Shown: piece after piece, positions 50,339 through 61,983 of the stretch
Layout of the letters: each line of letters starts with the position of its first letter
Numbering within the stretch: the first letter of the stretch is position 1
Origin: Caenorhabditis elegans
Lineage: Eukaryota; Nematoda; Chromadorea; Rhabditida; Rhabditidae
Reading direction: 5' to 3'
DNA length: 64,000 nucleotides
Assembly: GCF_000002985.6 (NCBI RefSeq)
Contig: NC_003279.8
Coordinates: 6,262,001-6,326,000, forward strand
Program-made: the position numbers and the translations under genes
The notes under the pieces: generated by a model
Databases searched by the model: none
What the model was told of the DNA's origin: nothing
The model's input: the letters and a program-made list of their open reading frames with translations, nothing else

Positions 50339-50749
50339 TTTCATAATATTTGAGAATAAATTTTATATCACAACAGCAACTCATAAACTGAACTGAATAA
50401 AGCAAGTCACAATCAACTATAGTAAACAAATAAATAACCAAATGTAGCTTTACTTGCCTACAATTAATACATTTTCAATGCTACAATAATATTTTTATAA
50501 ATCATTAATTTTAATTTAATTGTTATTCGTTTTCCCAAGATATTCAAACAATTTATTATCAAAATGTTATATGTTTCGTGTTTAATATCATCATGTGTCC
50601 AAACTTTATAGACATGCAACCTTTGCGTGATCAAACATTTTTCTCTATTTTCGCACCCCTCCAGGCATAATTGGCACTTTGAGATTTTCTTTTCATTGAA
50701 TTTCTATTTCCAATATTTCATTTTCTTTGTCGATCCTAGGGTCTTTAGA
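50339..50749. other. Intergenic region between collagen and SRG receptor
   Basis: Short AT-rich spacer with the collagen polyadenylation region (AATAAA at about 50353 and 50396). Nothing else seen. Confidence 0.45.
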
Positions 50750-52592
50750 ATGTCAGATTTCTCGCCTGACATGAAGAATCTTGATATTGATCCAATTCCT
50801 GTAGACTGTGATTTATCCTATAATACAAACATTGAAGTTTTAAAATTCACAGCTCAAATAATTTACATTATTACTGGGATATTTTTGAATTCGGCCGTAT
50901 TGGGGACTATTCTCTGGAGATGTAGAGAAGTTTATTCCACGAACTCTTTTTTTACTCTTTTTTCGGTTGATTGTATAGCTGTAAGTGTTTTTTTTAATAA
51001 CTCATAGTTTCAGAGATTTTCGGAAGAAATTAATAATTAAAATTTGCAACAAAAAAACAAAGCGCGGAGCATCGTATAATACAAAAAGGTTGTACTGAAA
51101 GAAAATTTCATGAAAATTTCATTTCTCTTTTGCCTTCGTTGCAAATTTTTTTTCCGTTTTATTGGTTTACTTGATTTTCTGGTGAGTATCAGAATTTTAA
51201 TTTGAATTGAAAAAGTATAAACGAAAAAGTCACAAGTGCTACTATAAATTTATTTCGCTGTAAGACCTTTCTGTTTGAATCTGTTGTTTCATTAGGTTTC
51301 AAATGGGCACCGTACTTTCTTCAGAACATATCAATTCTTATAACAGAAGGTTTATTTGCTCGTTTCTTTATTTACTTTACACCAATATGCCCTGTTCTCG
51401 CTGATTACTTTCAATCTCCGCTTGTTGGGTTTAAGATTATAATGTTATTAACTCATCATGTATCAATTTGTAAATCCCTTTTACAAGTTTTGTTAGTTTT
51501 AAATCGAATGACGTGTGTCCTGTTTCCAATAACGCACGATTCAATATGGAGAAAAAGCTTGAAATATGTGATTAGTGCAGTTTTTTTAATTCCATTTTGT
51601 GCTGACTGGAATATTGCTATATCTCGAGTTTACATGCAATCCACGTATGGAGGTTTCTGGGTTAGCTATTTCAAGAAAGTTAGCTGGGTAAGTTCATCTG
51701 TTTCCATTTCTTTTTTGTTTTAAAACTAAAAGAAACTGAAGAAACTGTTTTAATGAACCACATACAGAAAAATAAAAGATGAACTGGAGAGACCCTTACA
51801 AAATAAATGAGTGTGACTTTAAGGATTCCAGATTATACCAAATTAGACATATTACCTCACATGCGAAAAACTACACTTTCGACTGAACTTTTTGTTCAAC
51901 AGTCTCGGATCCCGAGACGAGTAAAATTTTTCAGCTACCGTACCCGCAACAATGATAGATCATCAATCTTTCTATTTGTCATTCTCTCTTTTTGTGTTGA
52001 TCATATTTCTAGAATTATGCGTTTTTTAATTCTGAAATATTGAAAAGTTCTGGGAAAACGAGAAGATAAGCGGGTACAGTAACCCAACACACTTGTTCGT
52101 GACAAGAACTGAGGCTGGGAGCACATTAAATATGTACATTATATTTAATATTTATTGTTTCAGGCAAGCCAATCTCGTTTTCAACTTGTTTTTATTATTA
52201 TTGCATTATCATTTACATTTATATGCACTGCAATTACTTTGTTAAAACTTCCAGAAAGATCAAAAGAAATAGAAAAAGCAATCTCTAATGCAACGGTTAT
52301 CATATCCATTGGGTTCACTTTTAAAGTTTTATTTCAGGTTATTAACTTCTGAATTTTAAAAAATATCTAGAACATTCAGATATACTACAGCTTTTTCTTC
52401 TCATACACTGATGCATCAAGCCCCGTTTATGGATTTAGCTTTTTAGCTCTAGACTTTTTAACTGTTGGTTCTCCAATTGTAATGATATGTGTTAGCAGAA
52501 ATCTTCGAACTCACATTTTTAAAAGTAAACGAAAAAATCAGACACTGTCAAAAATGTTAACTAGAACTTCCGGAATGGTGATTGCTCGTTGA
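50750..52592 (+). CDS. Serpentine receptor, SRG-class GPCR
   Basis: Four exons (50750-50980, 51325-51687, 52164-52337, 52380-52592) give 326 residues. The layout is that of SRG receptors: an N-terminus with PVDCDLSYN, TM1 LKFTAQIIYIITGIFLNSAV, then YSTNSFFTLFSVDCIA, FFIYFTPICPVLADYF, the NRMTCVLFPI motif after TM3, and the TM7 region FLALDFLTVGSPIVMICVSR with a basic tail. The intron 52338-52379 is 42 nt; using the earlier TAG at 52370 would leave an implausible 33-nt intron. Unlike the three SRH-like genes at 35.8-42.3 kb, this is a single copy of a different family. No frame breaks. Probably chemosensory; ligand unknown. Confidence 0.8.
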
Positions 52593-53246
52593 ACTTTTTC
52601 GAATAAAGTATTGTTTATTCAACAGTATGTTTTATTCAATCATGTTGAAATGCATGCTGCACCGTTTTTAGAACTACGGTAGATTACTGTACAATTAAGG
52701 TTAGATATATCGTGGTATTTATATTGGAGTTTGTGTTTTCTGCATTTTTCATTTTTGTAGGGCTAGAAAATCTATATATTTTCGGAAGTATAAATCTTTT
52801 CCTCAAAAACATTCCATGAATACGCATTAATGCGATTTTTTAAAAGCAAACAATTCGATTTTAAGTTACCGCCAAAAATCAGTTTGGCGCCAACGCTCTT
52901 TATTGGCGCCTTATTCGCTTCAACATTTCGAATTTCGGCGCGAAGGTTACACTTTTTGATAACAATTTTGGGCCGCGGCGCTCATTTCTGCTTTCATCGC
53001 CCAATGTTTCCTCCTTTTCTTTCTTAAATAGTTTCACCACTCATTCTTTTCAACTGAATTTGTAATATTCTCATGAAATTTTAGTTCTGTTTAACTAGTT
53101 CCCATTTATCTCGTTGCGAAATTTATTATTAAAAAGTATGGAGGTGATTTATTCCGAACTTTTTCGAATCAGAAACTCCTACTTTTTTCTAATAGTGTTA
53201 TTTTTGTTTAATATTCACATAAGTTCTTCCAGATTGAAGCTTAACT
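52593..53246. other. ima-2 upstream region
   Basis: About 650 bp between the SRG gene and ima-2. The notable content is the GGCGC-rich cluster at 52865-52947, listed separately. A 61-residue ORF at 53114 overlaps the start of ima-2 in another frame and is not a gene. Confidence 0.5.
52865..52947. promoter_or_regulatory. Cluster of E2F-like sites upstream of ima-2
   Basis: In about 80 bp there are ACCGCCAAAAA (complement TTTTTGGCGGT), GTTTGGCGCCAAC (a perfect inverted site), ATTGGCGCC and TTTCGGCGCGAA. Each fits the E2F/DP consensus TTTSGCGC or its variants. They lie 300-380 bp upstream of the ima-2 start. E2F (EFL-1/DPL-1) drives oogenesis and early-embryo genes in C. elegans, and ima-2 is a germline importin; direct regulation is inference. 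Confidence 0.5.
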
Positions 53247-55069
53247 ATGACTCTCACCGAAACCAGCCTGTCTCACAATGCCGAAGAGGGAAAGGATGAG
53301 GGAGGCCGCCTTCAACAGTACAAGAATCTCACCAAGCATGAAGTATGTTAAATTATTGATAACAGATTTCATGCAAAAATGTTACTATCCGACTTATTTA
53401 AAGTAATTGCGAGATTTATTTATTTGTTCTGTTCAGGAGCTCCGTCGTCGTCGTACTGAATGCAGTGTTGAAATTCGAAAGCAAAAAGGAGCGGACATGA
53501 TGATGAAACGCCGTAACATCGTCGACGTCGATGAAGGTGGCAATTCGGAATCGGAGCTCGAGGAGCCAGAGAAGATATCTCATCAGCAATCATCAACCCG
53601 TTTGTCAAATGATGAGATTAGAGCTATTCTCTCCAACAATCCATCGGAAGATGATATGGTTCGATGCTTCGAGTCGTTGAGAAAATCACTATCAAAGACG
53701 AAGAATCCACCTATTGATGAAGTCATTCACTGCGGTTTGCTTCAGGCTTTGGTTCAGGCATTGAGCGTTGAGGTAGGTCGATCTTTATTTCCATTCAATA
53801 ATTTCCAATTTTCAGAACGAGCGTGTTCAATATGAAGCAGCTTGGGCTCTTACCAATATCGTTTCCGGTTCCACCGAGCAAACAATTGCAGCTGTTGAAG
53901 CCGGAGTAACAATTCCACTGATCCATCTTTCAGTTCATCAGAGTGCGCAGATCTCGGAGCAAGCTTTGTGGGCAGTCGCTAACATTGCTGGAGACTCATC
54001 TCAACTTCGTGATTATGTTATTAAATGCCATGGAGTGGAGGCGTTGATGCATTTGATGGAGAAAGTCGATCAACTGGGAGATTCGCATGTTCGTACCATT
54101 GCATGGGCATTCTCCAACATGTGCCGTCATAAGAATCCACATGCCCCATTAGAAGTTCTTCGTGTTCTGTCGAAAGGTCTTGTCAAACTTGTTCAGGTAA
54201 TTGTCAAAATGTTCGATCGCAATTAACGTCTTCACTTTAGCACACGGACCGTCAAGTCCGTCAAGACGCATGCTGGGCTGTTTCTTATTTGACTGATGGA
54301 CCAGATGAGCAAATCGAATTGGCACGAGAAAGTGGTGTGCTTCCTCACGTCGTCGCTTTCTTCAAAGAAGCTGAAAACCTTGTTGCTCCGGCTCTCCGAA
54401 CTCTTGGTAATGTTGCAACTGGAAATGACTCGCTGACACAGGCGGTTATCGACTTGGGATCACTCGATGAAATTCTTCCATTGATGGAAAAGACGCGATC
54501 ATCAAGCATTGTGAAGGAGTGCTGCTGGTTGGTGTCCAACATTATTGCTGGAACTCAGAAGCAGATTCAAGCTGTCCTCGACGCAAATCTTCTCCCAGTT
54601 CTCATCAATGTTCTGAAGTCGGGAGATCACAAGTGCCAGTTCGAGGCTTCTTGGGCTCTTTCTAATTTGGCTCAAGGGGGAACAAATCGTCAAGTTGTCG
54701 CCATGCTTGAAGACAATGTAGTGCCTGCTTTGTGCCAAGCCCTTCTTCAAACTAACACTGATATGCTGAATAATACTTTGGAGACTCTGTATACTCTTAT
54801 GCTCACTGTTCAGAATGGGTATGTTTTTATTAGATAATTAGCACTCTCAAAAATGTGATTCCAGTTACCCTCACAAAGTGGACATTCTTCACGACCAAGT
54901 CGAAGAGAATGGTGGACTTGACAGTTTGGAGCGCCTCCAGGAAAGTCAATCGGAGCAGATCTATACTCAGGCTTACCGCATCATCACTCAATTCTTCACC
55001 GACGATGATGCTGGAGAGAAGGAGTCTCATGAGAATGCCGATCCACAAGATAACAAATGGAGTTTCTAA
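53247..55069 (+). CDS. ima-2: Importin alpha (karyopherin alpha) IMA-2
   Basis: Five exons (53247-53342, 53437-53772, 53816-54196, 54241-54818, 54865-55069) give 531 residues. The N-terminal importin-beta-binding domain is basic (RLQQYKNLTKHEELRRRR, KQKGADMMMKRRN), followed by an acidic linker and about ten armadillo repeats. The Trp/Asn ladder that grips nuclear localisation signals is seen in WALTNIVSG, WAVANIAGD, WAFSNMCR, WAVSYLTDG, WLVSNIIAG and WALSNLAQG; the fourth has Tyr in place of Asn. The acidic C-terminus ends DNKWSF. It carries NLS cargo into nuclei with importin beta. Worms have three importin alphas; IMA-2 is germline-enriched and needed in embryos (established). hrpk-1 follows on the same strand 650 bp downstream, longer than usual for an operon. 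Confidence 0.93.
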
Positions 55070-55716
55070 ATTATTTCACACTTATCATCATTCTAGTAGT
55101 CATTTCATAGTAACATTCTTCTTTCTCACATTTAACATTGGATTGTTTTTTTTAGAATTACCCTCATCTGTGTGTATTACCCGTATTTATATTTGACCCC
55201 GTTTTAACTGATCTCTTCACTTTAAATTGACAATTTGTTTAGAATGAAAAGAAAGTGGAACATATGATTTTTATAACCGGGAAAACGATGCGCGTATTTT
55301 TCAATACGCATTCATGTTTCTTTGTTGAACTGTTCACTCGCTAATTTGAACATCCGCGTTTTTGTCTATGTGTTCGTCGCGGGACCCATCTGAAAATTGT
55401 CTGCGCCTTTAATCTGGACTCAATATCCCTTGTTTTTTCTTTTCTTCCGGCTGAACTGAAATGATGCCTTTTGTCGTTAATTTTAATGATTTTATCACGA
55501 AATTTGAAAAATAATTTCCACTTGAAGCATTTGTCACAATAATGTTTGGTTAGGATAACAAAACTTGACAAGATCCGGCTCATAGTCCTAAAAAAGTTTT
55601 TTAAACTTCTTCACAGCTATTTCTCGGTTACTTCAAATTTCTCAGCTTTTTCCAATAATTAAAATTCAATATAATTCGTTAAATCACACATTAATTGCAG
55701 TACATCCAAACTCAAA
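55070..55716. other. Intergenic region between ima-2 and hrpk-1
   Basis: 3' UTR of ima-2 and promoter of hrpk-1. A GC-richer patch at 55850-55960 lies in the first hrpk-1 intron, just past this region. No gene seen. Confidence 0.45.
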
Positions 55717-57732
55717 ATGATGATCAAAGTGGGAGCCGCTATTAATGGAACAGACAGTCCGAAGGTATTCCCATTTCATAGAATTGTGGGAGCGTGTTAT
55801 TTGGAATATACCGGGAAGCTGGAATGAAATATTTGTTCCGTGTTGACGTCAACATTCATTTGTTGACCCGGGAAATGTGGCTGCACCAAGTGTGCGCGAC
55901 GCTCGTAGGCCGCACTGCGTGTACGCTCATTCTCTGCGTCTCTCGTATACGGCACTGTTACCACTCAAAAACATTGCATTCTGCTCTCTCCTCGTCCTAA
56001 AATCTAATTTTTTTTTAGCATTATTCAAATAAATTTGTTTCAGGCCATGAAGCGAGAGCACGATAATGACGATGGTGATCGCACTGGTCGCCATAAGAGA
56101 CCGAAGACTGACGGGTTTGTTTTCATTTATTAATCGCTAAGAAACATTTCTTATTTCAGTTTTACCGAAGCAATCCAGCAAGGAAAATTTGAAGTGCGAC
56201 TTCTCGTGAGCAGCAAATCTGCAGGAGCAATCATTGGAAAAGGCGGTGAAAACATCAAACGCCTTCGTGCAGAAGTAAGTTTTACCGGAATACTTTTGTG
56301 TTTCTGATTCAGAACATTGACCCGATAGAGACCCGTCTCCTTACCCCGATTTAATTTTCAGTTCAACGCCCATGTCCAAGTCCCCGACTCGAATACCCCA
56401 GAACGGTAAATAAGCCCAAGTCCACCAGACCATCAGAATCACATTCCCAATCACGGCCCACATTGATCTGATTCCACAATTTCTTCGATATTATTGTACA
56501 CATTTAAAGAATCGTTATGTGTTTTTCCCCTTTTTCAATTATTTTTCCCTTCAGTTCCGTGTTTCTTTTGCAAATTCTGTCAATATTTCAGCGTTTGCAC
56601 CGTTACTGCTGATGAGAAGACTGTTCTCAACATCTTGAAGGATGTGCTTCCACGTTTGGAAGATGTAAGTTGAAAGACAAATTTCAATTACTCCGCAATT
56701 TTGTGTTTTTCCCAACGCATTAAAAACTTTCAGAATTTCTCGGAGCGCGATCCGTGTGAAGTGCGCATGCTCGTCCATCAGTCACATGCTGGAGCTCTTA
56801 TCGGACGCAACGGATCCAAAATTAAGGAGCTCCGTGAGAAATGCTCTGCACGTCTGAAGATTTTCACAGGATGTGCGCCTGGATCCACCGATCGTGTGTT
56901 GATAACATCTGGAGAGCAGAAGAATGTGTTGGGAATAATTGAAGAAGTTATGAAGGAGTTGAAAGAAATTCCAATCAAAGGATCTGCAACTCCATATCTT
57001 CCTGCATTCAACTATGATCCTTCCAACATCTCTGATTATGGAGGTTTTCCCGGAAACATGCCTGCAGGTGGACCACCAAACAATCGCGGTCCAGCGCCAC
57101 AACGAGGAGGGCAAGGACCTCCAGGTGGACCAAGATCGTATGGAGGAGCTATTACACAAGGAGGTGGTCAGAGATCCTTCGAAGCCGGCGATTTCCAACA
57201 GTTCCGCGGAGGGCCAGGACCTGTTCCAGGGTACGCTATGAGTGCTCCAGGATATCCTCCACAACAAGGACAATTCGGTGCTCCAAACAATGCTGGTTAT
57301 GGTTATGGGCCTGGTGGCGGAGGACCAGTTACTACTGCGCAGGTAATTTATAAAAAACGTTTACGCTACGCGCTTCTTAAAACGTATAATAGTTTAAAAA
57401 ATCAAACAACAATGCCTTAGTGCCTTTACATGACCATGAAGACGTTTCAGGTGACGATTCCATCCGACCTTGGAGGTACCATCATCGGTCGTGGCGGAGA
57501 ACGTATTGCTCGCATTCGTCAAGAGTCTGGAGCTCAGATTACTCTCGAACAAAGCAATGGACAACCGGAACGTATCATAACTATCAAGGGGACGGAACAA
57601 CAAATTCACAGTGCTCAGTATCTTCTTCAGCAATGGTGAGTAGTGAAAAACAATAAAACATATGTTTAAAGTTGTTGTTTCAGTGTCCGCAATTCGACCC
57701 AAGGCCGTGAACGATTCGGTGGATCTGTCTAG
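55717..57732 (+). CDS. hrpk-1: hnRNP K homologue with three KH domains
   Basis: Exons 55717-55764, 56044-56114, 56160-56274, 56362-56405, 56592-56664, 56734-57342, 57451-57635 and 57684-57732 form one frame of 397 residues. The ATG at 56047 gives 380 residues ([20 protein letters not shown]) and may be the main start; the first exon adds [17 protein letters not shown] in frame. KH1 has [14 protein letters not shown]2 [12 protein letters not shown] and KH3 [12 protein letters not shown], each the GxxG loop that holds single-stranded RNA or DNA. A Gly/Pro-rich segment (57050-57330) between KH2 and KH3 resembles the RGG-type region of hnRNP K. The N-terminus has a KRPK nuclear signal. Worm HRPK-1 binds RNA and supports microRNA function and fertility (established). 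let-381 lies convergent downstream. Confidence 0.9.
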
Positions 57733-58424
57733 GTTCTGGTGTTCGTACTCTTCTATATTTTCTGACAAAAAGTTGAATCATGCAAAGCTATCTACTCCTT
57801 CGTATTCTGTGCTAGATTTCTGAAACAAATACCAAAGAATTCTCTCGCAACTGTTTCAAATCTTATGAATTCAGTTTTGTCAGCTTTATTATTTCCACAA
57901 ACCTTGTCGTTATTCTATTTTCTTGTTTTTCTTACAAATGTATCCTGCTTGCTTACATCTTCCGTAAGAAGTAGGGCTTCCTCGTGTTTCTTTTTACCCT
58001 CCCTTCCTATGTTCAATTCCTTGGAACTTTAGCCAAATTTTTATTATCTGGAATCCTTATTCTCAAAACGTTGTTATCAGTCTCTTGTCCCCACTTGGGG
58101 TTTGATCTCTCTACTATATCCCGTTTGTCCCACCACCACCACAACGCCCAATATTTTCAAAAATGATATCATTCGATACCATTCGAAGTAGAAAAAAAGA
58201 TCACCCAGCTCTCTGATATGCTTCTAATACTTTTTCCATGTTTTCTTAAAGAATGTGCGTGTAGATTGCTAGGCACTTTGACTCGCTCCCACAATCCCCC
58301 ATGTCCTTGCAAATTATCTCCTAAGGGCGTTTGTTTTTTCCTTACATAAATATATTGTATTGGTTGTTGTTTTTATTTATATTCGAGAAAAGTTGTAAGA
58401 GATAAGGCACAATTAAAAAAAAGA
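57733..58424. other. Intergenic region between convergent hrpk-1 and let-381
   Basis: Contains the 3' UTRs of both genes. A pyrimidine-rich plus-strand sequence runs through 57870-58140, ending in ACCACCACCACAACGCCC. ATAAATA at 58346 may serve hrpk-1 or, on the other strand, let-381. No further gene. Confidence 0.45.
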
Positions 58425-61400
58425 CTAGCAATCCGATAAATCTTGTGGAATAGCAACATCCCCAGCAGTCGTCTCTGCGGCCAAAAATGACGCGGAGCTG
58501 TCATAGGCGCCAACAGCAGCAGATGAAACTCCAAAACGCCAATCATCCATGAAGCTCGAGGCCGTTGTGATTGCTGGTGGATAAAAATATGGGGAAACCT
58601 GAGGAGTAACAGTTGGAGAAGGCGAGATTCCAGGAAAATCCGATGAACATAATCCAATGTGTGGAGTTGCATAATACGGCCAGTCATATCTGAAATTAAA
58701 TTTAGAAGTCTTCAAGTTTAAACTTGTTTCATACGTTGGTGAAGCCCATTGCATTGGGAATTCAGCAGTTCCATAGCCGAAATAATTAGGGTAGATTGGA
58801 GACTGATCAGGTCCGTTTAAAGATGGAAGTACAGCAGAGGTAGCTGAAAATTTCAGAATTTCAATTACTTTTCGAATTAATTGTTCGACTCACTTGATGA
58901 CACTAATTGATCAGAAATAGAAGGTCCAAAGTCTTCTCCACCATTCAATAAAATGTTTTTAACGTCAGTATTCAAAGAAGAAGTACCAGAATCAGTTAAT
59001 TCAGTTGTGGATGATGGATAATCGAATGTCTGGAAAATGGATAATTAAAAGTTTATTTGCAATATTTCTACAGGCACAAAAGTATAGTTACTCATGGGTC
59101 GTAAACGATTAAAGCAAATACTTTAATGGCTCATCTGTTTGATTTTCCGATTAGACTGAATGCATATTATGTAGACGTCGAAAGAGATGAAAATTATCTC
59201 CGTATCATACGCGCATGGGTCTCGCCACGCTTACAAAGGGTTACTGTAACTTGTGTCGTTTTATGGACCGCAATTACATCATAATTCTCAATAAACAATT
59301 TCTGGCAAGATTTTAAAAGTATATGATGCGAAACCGACCCGTAAATTGACACGGGTTACATTAACCCGTGGTCAACGTGGCGAGACCCATGCGCATAAGC
59401 TACAGCAGTTATAATCATCTCTTTCAACGTATACGTAATAATAAAATACCCAGACACAAAGTAACTTTTTGCAAAATGCAAATGGATGCGCGCCTTTAAA
59501 GAGTACTGTAAGTTCCAAATTTCACAGTGAAAATCTTACTTAAAGGCGCACACCCGTTTGTATTTTACAAAAAAAAACGTTTCGAAGTGGCTTGTTTTTG
59601 GGGCAAACATCGCCCTTCTCGTCTGGGTTATACTCGCTTTTCCAAAAAATTATTTTAAAACAAAGTTCTTCTCATTAAAATCAACATATGGTCGATAATC
59701 GCAGGTTTTTTCGTGAAGTTTTTTTTGAAATTTAGGAACGTGCTGCTTTGCTACTTCGAGGCACACACCATTTTTGTGCGGCTTTGTTTTGATCAAATTT
59801 TTGATAAAAATTTTTTACTAAAAAAAAGTGGCGATAGGCGAAGTGTAAGAATTCTGAATTTTCGATCTCTTGGACTGGCATAAAGAACACAGTATTAAAT
59901 CAAAACAAAATTAATTACATCGGAAATTGATTGTATTTCCATAAGTCACTCGGCGCATTCTATTTGAAATTCGATCATGTCATGTCACAAGCTTTGGGAA
60001 CATGACAGTTATCGGTCGAAGAGCACTCCCTTTGGCGCACGATAAATTCAACATTGACGACTGGGAGCGACATAATTTAGTGAAATCGTGGCGGGACCCA
60101 ATGGAAAAAGTCCATGTACCATTAAAGTGACGTCTCACGTTGTCACAGAAATACAATTGTGTTGTTTCTGTCGAGTTTTTCTTATTTATCGAAATTAGGG
60201 GAAATTTTGTGTCAAAGTATCGCCTCTTCTAGATAATATTTAGCAGTTGATAAGCTTTGATACGTTGGTATACACTGTTATGGTGACACAGAACCGTATA
60301 TTTATTTATGCAGTTTACGGATATCGCAGATAAAGCTATATAAATTTTAAATATCAAATCAGTTCAAAAAGCTTAATGAGTTTTCCCATATTTTTTAATC
60401 CTCATCAATTGAACCACCTACCTTAACGCGCGGTTCATTTGAGAAACCAATAAATAAATCTTCATGTACTACCTCTCCTGTCTCAATGTTTGTCTATTAG
60501 TGACACATGTTCACAGATTGTCACATTAATCTTCCTCTTTTGATCATTTGTCCTATACAATTCAACTGTCACACGTGACTCTTTCACTCACCGCTCCACC
60601 GATTCCCATCTCATTGCTCGCAGTGACTCCCGGAAAATGAGTTCTCTTTCTGGCCTTGTATCCACGTGGACGACGACGGAATCCGTTTTCCTCCAACATG
60701 AACTCACATGAATCACTGATTGTCCACTTATGACCCTTACGACCACGATAACTGAGAAGATTGTATGAGTTTAGTTGTGTGAAGTATTTCATCAGACTAA
60801 CCTCTCTCCAGTATCTTTTGGCAACTTAACGAAGCATTCGTTTAAGCTCAAATTGTGGCGAATAGAGTTCCGCCATCCAGCGTATTCTCCACGAAAAAAT
60901 TCAAAGTTTTCCTGAAGATAACTGTAAATTTCAGCCAATGTTGCCTTTTTGTCCGGACGCTTCTGAAATTTAGATTGACTTTACAAAAGGAATACACAGT
61001 TTTTAAAATTATACTTATACTTTAAAACATAACATGTTTGGCTTTTAAGATGCTCTTCCCTTAAAACTTTGCACAAACTTCAGATTTTACAATCTTACTA
61101 CGATAAATCATTTCTTTGATTTTCTGAATCCGAGATTTTACTTAATTCAAATAATTAAGAACAAATGTTGTCAGTAAAATGACTAACTAAAATATAGAAA
61201 AATTAAGTGATACCTTAAAAATGCGTTCTTGAGGGAAAACTCACTGAAATAGCCATAGCAATCAAAGCAATATAAGAAAATGGTGGTTTCTCTTTTCTTT
61301 TTCTTGATCTACATCCTTGTCCATCACTGTCTTCTTTTGAATCTTCCGAATCTTCATGCGAGTTCTCATTGTAATCTTCCTCATCCTCATTAAAGTAGTT

Positions 61401-61983
61401 TTCAGCTTTAATTGTACGATGCGAATTGTTTGGAGCAGTACTATCCAATTTCAGTGGACCCAGAGCATTGGCAAGAGAATAAATTGCTGTTGAGCTGAAA
61501 TGGTTTATCTTTTGATGCACTAAAAGTATAACAAAAGTCTTAAGTTCCTCATTGTCGTTTCAGAAACACGATAGCATTTCTAGATGTCTGTTAAATATGC
61601 TTTAAACCGGATCTGATTTGTGATTTCACACAGTTTGCGGCAAAATGCAGCCCATCCCTTGCTTTACTTTGACAGTTCATATCTCGGTCTTTGGTTTTAT
61701 CAAAAATTACCAACTACGTCTAAAATATTTTTGTTGTTAAACCTTTTTTAATAAAACTGAATACAACCGAGATATAAACTGTCAAAATAGAGCAAGAGGC
61801 GAAATGCAAGTCTGAGAGGGAAAATACGGTAGTTTGAAATCGGTATCAAAATTTCTGTTTAAAAAAATTTAATCAACTGAAATTAAGTGGCTGAAATGTC
61901 TTAGCACAGTCGCCAACTTGGAATTTTTCTATAAGATTTTAGAGTAAAAGGTTATAAAATGCCAAAAATTATTACCATTCCAT
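58425..61983 (-). CDS. let-381: Forkhead transcription factor LET-381 (FoxF)
   Basis: Seven exons (61983-61976, 61494-61245, 60962-60802, 60751-60592, 59029-58894, 58843-58735, 58689-58425) give 362 residues. The first coding exon is only 8 nt (MEC shared across the intron), accepted because its phase fits exactly and the next exon lacks a usable ATG. Residues 40-65 are acidic ([20 protein letters not shown]). The forkhead domain begins [19 protein letters not shown], continues [20 protein letters not shown] (recognition helix) and ends [20 protein letters not shown]. The C-terminal half is Ser/Pro/Tyr-rich, likely activating. LET-381 specifies mesodermal coelomocyte and glial fates (established). 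The 1.56 kb intron 59030-60591 carries palindromic elements. Confidence 0.92.
59165..59440. repeat. Palindromic (MITE-like) element in a let-381 intron
   Basis: GCGCATGGGTCTCGCCACG at 59211-59229 recurs as its perfect reverse complement at 59376-59394. Homology continues outward, with GAAAGAGATGA on the left and its complement TCATCTCTTTC on the right, so the arms are about 65 bp. An internal perfect hairpin, ACGGGTTA-CAT-TAACCCGT, sits at 59351-59369. The structure fits a non-autonomous inverted-repeat transposon; no transposase is present. Confidence 0.85.
59466..59575. repeat. Second small palindromic element in the same intron
   Basis: TGCGCGCCTTTAAAGAGTACTGTAAG on the left is answered by CTTAAAGGCGCACACCC on the right. 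Arms extend into GCAAAATGCAAATGG and CGTTTGTATTTTAC. The GCGCCTTTAAAGAGTACTGTA sequence is a common dispersed repeat word in C. elegans and relates to the elements at 27.8 and 30.6 kb. Confidence 0.75.

Noticed and set aside
49959-50441. 160-codon minus-strand ORF opposite the collagen
   Set aside because: It is produced by the Gly-Pro codon periodicity on the other strand and has no independent support.
56782-57273. 163-codon minus-strand ORF opposite hrpk-1
   Set aside because: It is an antisense shadow of the KH2 and Gly-rich exon.
53247-57732. ima-2 and hrpk-1 as a worm operon
   Set aside because: The 650-bp gap is longer than the usual spacing of about 100 bp; no clear U-rich element was found. 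Not excluded, only unsupported.
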